From assembly GCF_009664855.1 (NCBI RefSeq), contig NZ_CP045928.1:248001-312000 (forward strand): a DNA stretch of 64,000 bases, written 5' to 3'. The position numbers were made by a program, and so were the translations under genes. The stretch comes from Flavobacterium sp. SLB02 (lineage in GTDB: Bacteria > Bacteroidota > Bacteroidia > Flavobacteriales > Flavobacteriaceae). A model generated the notes under the pieces. It had not been told where the DNA came from. It saw only the letters and a list, made by a program, of their open reading frames with translations, and did not search any database. Of the stretch, positions 43,105 to 52,154 are shown in pieces; position 1 is the first letter of the stretch; every line of letters starts with the position of its first letter.

Positions 43105-44503
43105 GAGGAGAACTGCTATAAAATTGTTTTCTTTTTTATTCTTATTGGGCATTGTTACCGGTTACGGTCAGGATTTTAACAAAGAAGAATTAAGTTATAG
43201 CGAGTTTTTAGGATATGTAAAAAAATACCATCCGCTGGTAAAACAAGCCAACCTTGAAGTGAGCAGCGCTCAGGCCATGCTTATGGTGGCGCGCGGCGGA
43301 TTTGATCCAAAAATTGAAGTAGATTACAATAAAAAAGAATTTAAAGGAACCGAATATTATTCGTTATTAAACAGTAGTTTCAAAATCCCAACCTGGTACG
43401 GTGTCGAAATCAAAGCCGGTTTTGATGATACAGACGGACAATATTACAATCCACAAAACCGTACGCCCGAAGCCGGATTAACCTCATTAGGAATTAGCGT
43501 AGCTTTGGGTCAGGGAATGTTTATCAACCAAAGAATGGCCGATGTTCGCGAAGGAAAATTGCAATTAAAATTAAGCGACGCACAAAGAAAACTGCGGGCA
43601 ATCGAGGTTTTATATAAAGCCAGTGAAGCGTATTTTGAATGGAGAAAAAGTTATAATGAGGCCGAACTTTATAAAAGTTATCTGGGTTTTGCCAGTACTC
43701 GTTTTAATGGCGTAAAAAAACTGATTGAACTTGGAGATTCTCCTGCTATAGACAGTGTCGAAGCTGGAATTACAGTCAGAAACAGGGAACTGAATGTAGA
43801 AAACGGGAACCTGAAACTGGCCAAAGCCAAACTGAATCTGTCTAATTATTTATGGATCGAAAATGTTCCGGTGGAGTTAGAAGAGAATGTAAAACCAGAG
43901 CAGAATTTAATTCAGACACTCGAGGAAACATTGAAAACCTCAGCGATGATGGTCAATTCAGAAACATTTGAAGCGCATCCTAAAATTCAGGCTCTGGAAA
44001 CTAAAATGTCGATGCTGGAAATCAACAGACAACTCAAAGCAAATTCATTATTGCCAAAACTAAATGTGGGGTACAATTATATTTCTGAACCCTCTTATTT
44101 TAATTCTTTTAATGCCGATGATTATAAGTTTAATATCGACTTTAGTATCCCGATTTTTCTGCGAAAAGAAAGAGGAGGTCTAAAACTCGCCAAACTTAAA
44201 ATTCAGGATTTAAAGTTTGATATCGATCAGCAAAGACTCGAATTAAAGAATAAAATCAAAGCACAGCAAACAGAAATTGCTTCGTTAAAAAGACAAAAAA
44301 ATGTTATAGATAATCTGGTCAAAGATTACATGACCATGCTCAACTCAGAGGAGAAACTGTTTTCCTTTGGCGAAAGCTCGATATTCCTTATCAATTCAAG
44401 AGAAAATAATCTGGTAAGTGCAAAACTGTCCCAAATTAGTATCGAGAATCAGTATTATATTTCGAATGCTGAGTTGTATAAAATACTAGCAAACCCAGAT
44501 TGA
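43085..44503 (+). CDS. TolC-like outer-membrane channel protein
   Basis: 472 residues from the ATG at 43085 (MERTKNKRRTAIKLFSFLFLLGIVTGYGQ); ATG codons at 43070 and 43040 are possible, all overlapping the HlyD gene. After a signal peptide, two long helical repeats fit the TolC/OEP fold: EFLGYVKKYHPLVKQANLEVSSAQ and SMLEINRQLKANSLLPKLNVGYNY, with beta-barrel strands (FNIDFSIPIFLRKERGGLKLA). It is the exit channel of the tripartite exporter. The operon ends at the terminator at 44545. Confidence 0.87.
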   Translation: MERTKNKRRTAIKLFSFLFLLGIVTGYGQDFNKEELSYSEFLGYVKKYHPLVKQANLEVSSAQAMLMVARGGFDPKIEVDYNKKEFKGTEYYSLLNSSFKIPTWYGVEIKAGFDDTDGQYYNPQNRTPEAGLTSLGISVALGQGMFINQRMADVREGKLQLKLSDAQRKLRAIEVLYKASEAYFEWRKSYNEAELYKSYLGFASTRFNGVKKLIELGDSPAIDSVEAGITVRNRELNVENGNLKLAKAKLNLSNYLWIENVPVELEENVKPEQNLIQTLEETLKTSAMMVNSETFEAHPKIQALETKMSMLEINRQLKANSLLPKLNVGYNYISEPSYFNSFNADDYKFNIDFSIPIFLRKERGGLKLAKLKIQDLKFDIDQQRLELKNKIKAQQTEIASLKRQKNVIDNLVKDYMTMLNSEEKLFSFGESSIFLINSRENNLVSAKLSQISIENQYYISNAELYKILANPD

Positions 44504-44544
44504 TTTTTAATACTTTAGAGTTTAATTATATTTATTCGTTGACT

Positions 44545-44581
44545 GAAAAAACCTGTAAAATTAATGTTTTACAGGTTTTTT
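44545..44581. terminator. Bidirectional terminator
   Basis: AAAAAACCTGTAAAA and its exact complement TTTTACAGGTTTTTT flank TTAATG. It serves the TolC-like gene (plus) and the regulator gene (minus), which converge here. Confidence 0.92.
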
Positions 44582-44613
44582 CTATTTAATGTCTTTTCTA
44601 TTTAAAAGCGAAA

Positions 44614-45225
44614 TTAATTCAAGGTAATTTGATACGCACATCTTCTTTCGCCGGCAATAATATGGCTAATACGATTGATCATAACGTCGTTGCCTAATAC
44701 AGACCTGAAAGTATTTAATTCAGACGAACAAAAACCCTGACAAATAGTAGCAGCTGCACAAATAGGGCAGTGGTTTTCGACCAAAAGATATCCTTCATCA
44801 TTCTTAGCGTATTCGGCCATATAACCTTCTCGGGTTCTTATTTCGACAAGTTTCTCTATTTTTTGTTCCAGATTAGGGATAATATCAATTTCTTCGTGAT
44901 ACTTCTTTTTCCCGACTTCTTCATAAACATTAATAACTTCATCGAGCGTATTTTTGCCCATCGAACTAATAATATTAATTAGTTTTAAGGTTAGTTCAGC
45001 ATGAGTATCGGGGAATTTAGCATTTCCGTTTGCTGTAAGGCTAAACATTTTTTGGGGTCTGCCCACACCTTTAGATTCTTCCTGAGGATGAATAAGTTCT
45101 TCTTCGACAAGTTTAACTAACTGTTGCCGAACACCTTCCTTGGTTATTTTAAGCTCATGAGCAATCTCAAGAGCCGTAAGAGAACCTCGCATTTTGAGCA
45201 ACATTAAAATCTTATTTGTAGTCAT
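44614..45225 (-). CDS. SufR-like HTH regulator with Cys cluster
   Basis: 203 residues. The N-terminal winged HTH reads LKMRGSLTALEIAHELKITKEGVRQQLVKLVEEELIHP, with the wing VGRPQKMFSLT. The C-terminal domain has five Cys: C153 and C156 in NHCPICAAA, C162 and C166 in TICQGFCSSEL, and C196 in ERRCAYQI. This order matches the Fe-S regulator SufR and its relatives, so an Fe-S cluster or other redox-sensitive metal site is likely. The gene is divergent from the DUF2480-RND operon, and a perfect inverted repeat lies 5 bases before its start codon. It probably represses both units and is released by metal, oxidative or redox-active drug stress; the trigger is inference. Confidence 0.8.
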   Translation of the reverse strand: MTTNKILMLLKMRGSLTALEIAHELKITKEGVRQQLVKLVEEELIHPQEESKGVGRPQKMFSLTANGNAKFPDTHAELTLKLINIISSMGKNTLDEVINVYEEVGKKKYHEEIDIIPNLEQKIEKLVEIRTREGYMAEYAKNDEGYLLVENHCPICAAATICQGFCSSELNTFRSVLGNDVMINRISHIIAGERRCAYQITLN

Positions 45226-45230
45226 AAATT

Positions 45231-45279
45231 AATAAAACAAGTATTTAGTTGTTTTATTATGCAAAATTATTAATTTTGT
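45231..45279 (+). promoter_or_regulatory. Operator and promoter of the RND operon
   Basis: AATAAAACAA (45231-45240) and TTGTTTTATT (45249-45258) are a perfect inverted repeat with an 8-base centre. TTG at 45249 and TAATTTTG (45271-45278), 19 bases apart, form a good Bacteroidota promoter on the plus strand. The operator covers its -33 element and lies next to the regulator's start codon, so one bound dimer could block both directions. Confidence 0.75.
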
Positions 45280-45370
45280 CTTACTTATCAAAGCTCATTG
45301 CGAGATATTATTATCCTAAAAGCAATCCAACTTGTGAGTTACAGCATTTATTAATACAAACTGTAAAATT

Positions 45371-45475
45371 ATGGTACTAGAATTACGATCACCTCCCCTT
45401 AGTTCATATGATAGGATTATTTTACCTGTTTATATCGTTCCGTACTGGAATGTGCTGATGAAAACTTTTAAATAG
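45371..45475 (+). CDS. Possible 34-residue leader ORF
   Basis: An ATG at 45371 opens a 34-codon frame (MVLELRSPPLSSYDRIILPV...) ending TAG at 45473-45475. It lies in the 360-base leader between the RND-operon promoter and the DUF2480 gene. I recognise no family. It may be chance, a leader peptide, or a remnant. The rest of the leader shows no other feature. Confidence 0.25.
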   Translation: MVLELRSPPLSSYDRIILPVYIVPYWNVLMKTFK

Positions 45476-45644
45476 TCTATCCTCTAGATTTTAAAAATCT
45501 CAAATACTTTAATTAAAAATTTACTTACTCAACTTACTATCAAAAAATAGTATTCAGATTGAGCAGGGGATATCTATGTCTAAAAATCAGCCAAATTCAA
45601 AAATTTAAAACGCAATAATATCTCAATTTTTTAATCATCCAGAT

Positions 45645-46142
45645 ATGGAAATAATAAATAAAATAGATGCTTCAGGCATACAAACCCTTGATTTACGGTC
45701 ATACAAACCCAGTGAAAATGATTTTATAGTATTCGATATTGTGCCTTTTCTAATAGAAGATTTTCTATTGCAGGAAAAAGCCTTTCGATCTGAAATGGCC
45801 AATATCAACTGGACGCAGTTTACAGGAAAAGACGTAGTAATCACTTGTTCAAATGATGCCATTGTTCCACTTTGGGCTTATGTATTAATTAGTTCATTGC
45901 TAGCGCCTCATGGATCAATAGTTTTGTATTCTGTAACAGAAAACCACATCAATCTTTTATGGATTGAAAGAGTACGGAAAATAGAGTTTTCGGCTTTTAT
46001 CAATCAAAAAGTAGTACTAAAAGCCAATTCATCTCTGCCCGAAGAAATCCTTGTATTGGCCACAAGCCAGTTAATTAAATATGTAAAAACCCTAATGTGG
46101 GGAGAAGCAGGTTCTCCTTTAATGATTTATAAAAGAAAATAA
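45645..46142 (+). CDS. DUF2480 family protein
   Basis: 165 residues with no signal. It follows the DUF2480 pattern known from Bacteroidota: IDASGIQTLDLRSYKP, FDIVPFLIEDFLLQEKAFRSEM, a central DVVITCSNDAIVPLWAYVLISSLLAPHG and a C-terminal SQLIKYVKTLMWGEAGSPLMIYKR. The CSNDAIVPLWAY segment is the most conserved part; its Cys and Asp could bind metal. Function unknown; related proteins are often met near Fe-S assembly genes. Its stop overlaps the start of the RND adaptor by one base (TAATG), which indicates coupling. Confidence 0.8.
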   Translation: MEIINKIDASGIQTLDLRSYKPSENDFIVFDIVPFLIEDFLLQEKAFRSEMANINWTQFTGKDVVITCSNDAIVPLWAYVLISSLLAPHGSIVLYSVTENHINLLWIERVRKIEFSAFINQKVVLKANSSLPEEILVLATSQLIKYVKTLMWGEAGSPLMIYKRK

Positions 46143-47263
46143 TGAAAAAAATAACAGCAATCCTGTTTATAGGAACACTTTTGATCGTTTCATGCCAGAC
46201 TAAAAAAACAGAGCAAACAGAAAGTCCGGTATCATATCCAACGCTTACGCTAAAGGCTCAAAAAGCCGATGTTTCGGTAGAATATCCCACCACTTTAGAA
46301 GGGGAGCAAACCGTCGAAATACGCTCAAAAGTAGACGGATATATAGAGCAGGTTTATGTCGAGGAAGGTTCGGCTGTAGCCAAAGGACAAGCGTTGTTTA
46401 AAATCGATGCCAATAGTTATTTGCAGGAAGTAAACAACAAGAAAGCCGCAGTTCTCGCCGCCGAAGCAAGTCTGGAAACAGCCGTTATTCAAACCAAACG
46501 AACATCGGCTTTAGCAGAAAAGAAAATTATAAACAACTACGAATTAACCTCAGCCAAAAATATAGAACGCATAAAAAGAGCCGAATTAAGCCAGGCAAAT
46601 GCTGATTTATCTTCGGCTAAATCTAAATTGGCGTTCACCAATATTGTGAGTCCAATTAACGGAGTTGTGGGCAGTTTACCGTTTAAAATAGGAAGTTTGG
46701 TCAGCAGTTCTGCGCCGGATCCTTTGACTACGGTTGCCAATACCAAAAATATTTATGCTTATTTCTCTTTAAGTCAACAGCAGTTAAACTCTTTTTTGGG
46801 ACAATTTTCAGGCAATCAATTAAAGGATAAATTCAGGAATATGCCCGAAGTTTCTCTGGTTACCGCCGATGGAGAAACCTATTGCTCAAAAGGAAAAATC
46901 CAGACTTTAAGCGGAGTTTTAAATGCAGGGACAGGATCAGCTAATTTTAAAGCCGTTTTTCCAAATCCGCAAGGAAAACTCTGGAGCGGAGCAAGTGCTA
47001 CAATTGTGATTCCAACACAGTTTACAGCGGCCATTTTGATTCCTAAAAAAGCAGTATTCGAATTGCAGAGCCGCTTTTTTGTCTTTACAGTAGATGCTCA
47101 AAATGTAGTGCATAACACCGAAATAAAAATAAGAAACGAATCAACCGAAAAAGAATATGTAGTAACCGAAGGGGTAAAAGCCGGAGATATCATCATTACA
47201 GAAGGAATAGGAAATTTAAGAGACGGAGTAAAAATCGCACCGATTTCTTCCTCAAAAAAATAA
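46142..47263 (+). CDS. RND efflux periplasmic adaptor (AcrA-like)
   Basis: 373 residues. Lipoprotein signal MKKITAILFIGTLLIVSC (Cys18). The lipoyl half EQTVEIRSKVDGYIEQVYVEEGSAVAKGQALFKID is followed by a coiled-coil hairpin (about 85-160), then LAFTNIVSPINGVVGSLPFKIGSLVSS, the beta barrel and membrane-proximal domains (AILIPKKAVFELQSRFFVFTVD, VTEGVKAGDIIITEGIGNLRDG). It links the RND pump to the outer-membrane channel. The pump gene starts 6 bases later. Confidence 0.92.
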   Translation: MKKITAILFIGTLLIVSCQTKKTEQTESPVSYPTLTLKAQKADVSVEYPTTLEGEQTVEIRSKVDGYIEQVYVEEGSAVAKGQALFKIDANSYLQEVNNKKAAVLAAEASLETAVIQTKRTSALAEKKIINNYELTSAKNIERIKRAELSQANADLSSAKSKLAFTNIVSPINGVVGSLPFKIGSLVSSSAPDPLTTVANTKNIYAYFSLSQQQLNSFLGQFSGNQLKDKFRNMPEVSLVTADGETYCSKGKIQTLSGVLNAGTGSANFKAVFPNPQGKLWSGASATIVIPTQFTAAILIPKKAVFELQSRFFVFTVDAQNVVHNTEIKIRNESTEKEYVVTEGVKAGDIIITEGIGNLRDGVKIAPISSSKK

Positions 47264-47269
47264 AAAATC

Positions 47270-50200
47270 ATGTTTAGAAAATTTATAGAAAATCCGGTAT
47301 TATCCACCGTAATATCGATCATCATAGTGATTTTGGGATTGCTGGGATTAGCCTCTCTGCCCATATCACAATATCCTGAAATTGCCCCTCCAACAGTGGT
47401 GGTAAACGCTTCGTATCAGGGAGCCAGCGCTAATGTGGTGATGAAAAGTGTAATTATACCTCTGGAAGAACAAATAAACGGAGTTGAGAATATGACTTAT
47501 ATGACCTCTACTGCCAGTAGTAATGGTAGTGCAGCGATAACCGTATTTTTTAAACAGGGAACAAATCCTGATATGGCTGCCGTAAATGTTCAGAACAGGG
47601 TTACAAAAGCGACAAGTTTATTGCCCAATGAAGTTATTAAAGCAGGTATTACGACCAGCAAACAGTTGAGTAGTACTGCCTTTAGTTTCTTGTTGTATAG
47701 CACAGACGGGAAATATGACGAAAAATTTCTTGATAATTATTTAAGAATCAATATTATTCCCGAAATGAAACGTGTTGAAGGAGTGGGAGGAACCCAAATT
47801 TATAGCGATCAGGAATATTCGATGCGTATTTGGTTAAAACCCGATGCAATGGCAAATCAAGGTTTGGTTCCGGATGATATTATTGCCGCATTGCAAGAAC
47901 AAAACATCGAAGCTGCTCCGGGGAAAATTGGAGAAAATAGTAAAGAATCGGTTCAATATGCCTTAAAATTTACAGGCCGACTTGAAAATCCGGCAGAGTT
48001 TGAAAACATTGTACTAAGAAGTGGTCAACAAGGAAGTTTATTGCGATTGAAAGATGTGGCCGATATTGAATTTGGAGCTTTAGATTATACTACATCATTG
48101 ATTACCCAAGGTAAAGTTTCTTCAGGAGGAGCAATCAGTCAGATTTCAGGATCGAATGCAAGGGAATTAATTATTGCCTGCGAGGATATCCTAAAAAAAG
48201 CATCCAAAGATTTTCCACCGGGAGTAGAATATCATACCTTCTTAAATGCCAATGATTTTCTGGATGCATCTATCGAAAAGGTAATTTATACCATTATCGA
48301 AGCTTTTATTCTGGTTTTTATTGTGGTATTTATCTTTTTACAGGATTTTAGATCCACACTAATACCGGCAATTGCAGTTCCGGTTTCGATTATTGGTACT
48401 TTCTTTTTCCTAAAGTTATTTGGGTTTACGATCAATTTATTGACCCTTTTTGCTTTGGTTTTAGCCATTGGTATTGTTGTCGATGATGCGATTGTGGTTG
48501 TCGAGGCCGTTCATGCTAAACTCGATCAGGGCGCAAAATCAGCTAAGAAAGCGACTATTCATGCCATGAGCGAGATTAGCGGAGCAATTATATCCATTAC
48601 CTTAATTATGTCGGCGGTGTTTGTTCCTGTTACTTTTATCACAGGTTCAGCAGGAGTATTTTACAAGCAATTCGGATTAACATTGGCTGTAGCCATCTTA
48701 ATTTCGGCTGTAAATGCCCTGACTTTAAGTCCTGCTCTTTGTGCTATTTTATTAAAACCACACGATCCTGAAAAATCATATCACGATAAAGGGTTTTTAC
48801 CAAAATTCTATGCTGGTTTTAATGTAGCTTTTGATGCTTTAACCCATAAATATATTGGAGCGGTTCGATTCCTGATTCGCAGAAAATGGATATCCTTACT
48901 GGCTATAGCAGTATTTGGGATGATATTTTATGCGTTAATCAAAACAACACCTACAGGTTTTGTGCCCAATGATGACGGAGGAGCAATTTTCGGAAATGTA
49001 GTTTTGCCAGCCTCCTCGACACTGGAACGCACCGAAGAAATTACAAAAGAAATAGATAGTATTGCCAGAAGTATTCCAGAGATAGAGCTTTCATCTACAT
49101 TGTCAGGAATGGATTTAATTCATGGAAATGGAGGTTCTTACGGCGCTTTGTTTATTAGACTGAAACCCTGGAACGAAAGAAAAGGGAAAACTCAGGATGT
49201 TAATTCGGTGGTAAGTCAGTTGTTTGCCAAAACAGCTCATATAAAAGGGGCAAGTATCATATTCTTTGCCGCGCCAACTCTGCAGGGATTTGGAAACAGT
49301 AACGGATTCGAAGTGCAATTGCAGGATCGAACCGGAGGAAGTTTTCAGAATTTTGATAAGAATATCGGCAAGTTTATGTTGGCCATCAATCAGCGGCCAG
49401 AGATTATGTATGCAACCAGTCCGTTTAATATTGGCTTTCCTGAAATGGAAGTGAATGTAAATGTGGCAAAATGTAAAGATGCCGGCGTTAGCGTAAAAAC
49501 CGTGCTGAATACGCTTCAGGGATATTTTGGAGGAATCTACGCCTCGGACATTAATAAATTCGGAAAACAATACAGAGTGATGCTGCAATCGCATGCGGAT
49601 TACAGAGCCAAAGAAAGTGATATTAATAAAGTTTTTGTTCGAACAGATAAAGGTGCAATGGCGCCAATTTCAGAATTTGTAACCTTGAAAAAAACGTATG
49701 GCCCGGAATTTATAAACCGTTTTAACCTCTTTACCTCAACTACGGTTACAGGATCGCCAAATGCCGGATACAGTTCAGGAGATGCCATAAAAGCAATCGA
49801 AGAAGTGGCAGCACAAACATTAGACCGAGGTTATACGTATGAATTTTCAGGTTTAACCAAAGAAGAATTGTCAAGCGGAAGCCAGACCACCTTAATCTTT
49901 GGACTTTGTTTAATCTTTATTTACTTCTTATTGAGCGCACAATACAAAAGTTATATCCTGCCATTCTCGGTGTTGTTATCCTTACCAATCGGGCTTGCAG
50001 GAGCTTTTATATTTGCGAATTTGTTTGGGGTTGATAATAATATTTTCCTTCAGATCAGTTTGATTATGCTGATTGGTCTTTTGGCAAAAAATGCGATTCT
50101 TATTGTAGAGTTCGCCCTGTTGCACCGCCTGAGCGGAAGAAGTTTAGTTCAGTCGGCTTTATTTGGTGCGAAAGCCAGATTACGTCCAATTTTAATGACC

Positions 50201-50419
50201 TCTTTCGCTTTTATCTTCGGATTGATTCCGTTGATGATTGCCACTGGAGCAGGAGCATTAAGCAATAGATCGATTGGTACAGCTGCCGTTGGAGGAATGT
50301 TGATTGGTACTTTATTCGGGGTTTTTGTTATTCCGGTTCTGTTTATCATTTTCCAGTCGTTGCAGGAAAAAGTGGGTGGAGTAAAAGAACCGTCTCATGA
50401 ACCGAGAATAATTGATTAG
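47270..50419 (+). CDS. RND efflux pump (AcrB/HAE1 family)
   Basis: 1049 residues, full length for HAE1. The start MFRKFIENPVLSTVISIIIVILGLLGLASLPISQYPEIAPPTV is typical. TM4 carries GIVVDDAIVVVEAV with the proton-relay Asp pair, and a second set of TMs includes LLAKNAILIVEFA with the relay Lys. The two porter domains and a docking domain fill the loops. It expels hydrophobic drugs, dyes or bile-like compounds from the inner membrane and periplasm using the proton gradient. Second main component of the SufR-like-controlled operon. Confidence 0.95.
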   Translation: MFRKFIENPVLSTVISIIIVILGLLGLASLPISQYPEIAPPTVVVNASYQGASANVVMKSVIIPLEEQINGVENMTYMTSTASSNGSAAITVFFKQGTNPDMAAVNVQNRVTKATSLLPNEVIKAGITTSKQLSSTAFSFLLYSTDGKYDEKFLDNYLRINIIPEMKRVEGVGGTQIYSDQEYSMRIWLKPDAMANQGLVPDDIIAALQEQNIEAAPGKIGENSKESVQYALKFTGRLENPAEFENIVLRSGQQGSLLRLKDVADIEFGALDYTTSLITQGKVSSGGAISQISGSNARELIIACEDILKKASKDFPPGVEYHTFLNANDFLDASIEKVIYTIIEAFILVFIVVFIFLQDFRSTLIPAIAVPVSIIGTFFFLKLFGFTINLLTLFALVLAIGIVVDDAIVVVEAVHAKLDQGAKSAKKATIHAMSEISGAIISITLIMSAVFVPVTFITGSAGVFYKQFGLTLAVAILISAVNALTLSPALCAILLKPHDPEKSYHDKGFLPKFYAGFNVAFDALTHKYIGAVRFLIRRKWISLLAIAVFGMIFYALIKTTPTGFVPNDDGGAIFGNVVLPASSTLERTEEITKEIDSIARSIPEIELSSTLSGMDLIHGNGGSYGALFIRLKPWNERKGKTQDVNSVVSQLFAKTAHIKGASIIFFAAPTLQGFGNSNGFEVQLQDRTGGSFQNFDKNIGKFMLAINQRPEIMYATSPFNIGFPEMEVNVNVAKCKDAGVSVKTVLNTLQGYFGGIYASDINKFGKQYRVMLQSHADYRAKESDINKVFVRTDKGAMAPISEFVTLKKTYGPEFINRFNLFTSTTVTGSPNAGYSSGDAIKAIEEVAAQTLDRGYTYEFSGLTKEELSSGSQTTLIFGLCLIFIYFLLSAQYKSYILPFSVLLSLPIGLAGAFIFANLFGVDNNIFLQISLIMLIGLLAKNAILIVEFALLHRLSGRSLVQSALFGAKARLRPILMTSFAFIFGLIPLMIATGAGALSNRSIGTAAVGGMLIGTLFGVFVIPVLFIIFQSLQEKVGGVKEPSHEPRIID

Positions 50420-50705
50420 TAGAGGTTCAAAGGTTCAGAGCTACAAAGGTTCAGAGGGAATAGCTTGCGGTTATTTTTTTGCTACAGATTAAAAAGATTA
50501 AAAGGATTTCACCTTAGCGGACTTTGCGTAAACCTTTGTGAACTTTGTGGTTAATTTTTTTTTGCCACACATTAAAAGATTTTAAAAATTTGATTCTCTC
50601 GCAAAGTCGCTAAGACGTCAAGTTTAAAAACTTAGAAAAGAAAAAAACTTAGCGACTCTGCGACTTTGCGAGATTATATCACTCTTATATTAAAAACATA
50701 CTAAA
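50420..50705. repeat. Repeat-rich spacer inside the RND operon
   Basis: The 286 bases between pump and outer-membrane factor contain two copies of a TTGCnACAGATTAAAAAG-type unit (about 50480-50509 and 50562-50590) and runs of CTTTGCG words such as CTTAGCGACTCTGCGACTTT (near 50648). The same units occur at 37131-37341. No gene or clear terminator is present, so read-through to the next gene is possible. Confidence 0.65.
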
Positions 50706-52091
50706 ATGAACAAATACAATCATAAATTAATCATCATTATACTGATTATTGCCAGTATATGGAGTTCGTGCAAGATCACGAAGCCCTATGCTAAACCCGA
50801 AACATCAGTAATGTATCGAGAAAAAGAAAGCATCGATACAACAACTATAGCCACTATGAAATGGTCGGAATTATTTACAGATCCTGCTTTACAACAACTT
50901 ATTTCGGATGGATTGGCGGCAAATCTGGATTTAAAGATTGCAGTAGAACGTATCAATCAATCGGCGGTGAATGTTAAGTTGAGTAAAGCCACTTTTCTGC
51001 CTTCGGTAAATGGGAATTTATCGGTTAAAGAATCCAGATTGGCTTTCCCGCAAGGGTTTGGACTTTTCGATCAGTCGACACAATACGATTTGGGAATTAC
51101 TGCCGGATGGGAAATTGATGTTTGGGGTAAATTAAAAAGTGCTAAGAAAAGTGCATTAGCAAATTTCTTGGCTACAGATGCTGCCAAACGCGCTGTTCAA
51201 ACTCAATTGATCGCCAATATTGCCAATTCGTATTATGAGTTATTAATTTTGGATGAGCAATTAAAAGTGCTTAAAAAGACAGCCAAAAACAGAGAAACCG
51301 ATGCTGAGACGATCAAAGTGCTTTTCGAAAATTCGATTATTAATGGAGTTGCCGTTGTTCAGAGCGAAGCCAACTTTTATGAAGCAGAATTAGCCATTCC
51401 GGATATCGAACAAAAAATAACCGAAACCGAACATACTTTATGTGTGCTTCTGGCAAAATCACCAACTAAAATCGAACGTAGTGCTCTCGAAAAGCAAAAA
51501 CTTACCTACGATCTTAAAATTGGAGTTCCGATGCAGCTTCTTTCCAATCGTCCGGATGTGCAACAAGCCGAATATAATTTTAGAGCGGCATTTGAAGAAA
51601 GCAATGTGGCAAGAGCTTATTTTTATCCTGCTTTGACCATCAGCGGAGCGGCTGGTTTTTCGAGTTTCGGACTAAAAGACTGGTTTACAAACGGAGGACT
51701 TTTTGCTAATATCGCCGGAGGACTTACGCAGCCCATCTTCAATAAAGGAATCAACAAAGGAAGATTAGCAACTGCACTATCTTTACAAAAAGAAGCGCTT
51801 TATAATTTTGAATTTTCGATGCTAAAAGCAAGTGAGGAAGTTTCGAATGCCTTGTCAAAATACGATAACGCCGCTTTAAAAGAAGAAAAAAGGAAAAAAC
51901 AATTAGAAGCTTTATTGAAAGCAGTTGAGTTTAATAAAGAATTACTGAACAATTCGACAACCAATTATACAGATGTATTGACGGCTGAACAAAACCTATT
52001 AAATGCACAATTAAGAGGAATTGAAGATCAAAGTCAAAAGCTGCATGCTGTTGTCAATTTATACCGCGCGCTTGGCGGAGGCTGGAACTAA
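50706..52091 (+). CDS. Outer-membrane efflux lipoprotein (NodT/OprM-like)
   Basis: 461 residues. Lipoprotein signal ending IWSSCK (Cys22). The mature part opens KITKPYAKPE and shows the two OEP repeats: LQQLISDGLAANLDLKIAVERINQSAVNVKLSKATFLPSVNG and VQQAEYNFRAAFEESNVARAYFYPALTISGAAGFSS, plus NRPDVQQAE, a signature of the NodT family. It provides the outer-membrane exit for the RND pump upstream. It lies after a repeat-filled gap of 286 bases but has no competing operator. Confidence 0.92.
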   Translation: MNKYNHKLIIIILIIASIWSSCKITKPYAKPETSVMYREKESIDTTTIATMKWSELFTDPALQQLISDGLAANLDLKIAVERINQSAVNVKLSKATFLPSVNGNLSVKESRLAFPQGFGLFDQSTQYDLGITAGWEIDVWGKLKSAKKSALANFLATDAAKRAVQTQLIANIANSYYELLILDEQLKVLKKTAKNRETDAETIKVLFENSIINGVAVVQSEANFYEAELAIPDIEQKITETEHTLCVLLAKSPTKIERSALEKQKLTYDLKIGVPMQLLSNRPDVQQAEYNFRAAFEESNVARAYFYPALTISGAAGFSSFGLKDWFTNGGLFANIAGGLTQPIFNKGINKGRLATALSLQKEALYNFEFSMLKASEEVSNALSKYDNAALKEEKRKKQLEALLKAVEFNKELLNNSTTNYTDVLTAEQNLLNAQLRGIEDQSQKLHAVVNLYRALGGGWN

Positions 52092-52117
52092 AAAGTTTAA
52101 AATTTCAGGAAATAATA

Positions 52118-52150
52118 AAGCCCAATCTGTTACGATTGGGCTTTGATTTT
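52118..52150. terminator. Bidirectional terminator after the RND operon
   Basis: AAAGCCCAATC and GATTGGGCTTT form an 11-bp stem with a TGTTAC loop; GATTTTTTT follows on the plus strand. The genes on both sides converge. Confidence 0.9.
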
Positions 52151-52154
52151 TTTA

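Noticed and set aside
49115-49594. 159-codon minus-strand frame inside the RND pump gene
   Set aside because: It is antisense to a full-length, strongly conserved gene; a shadow frame.
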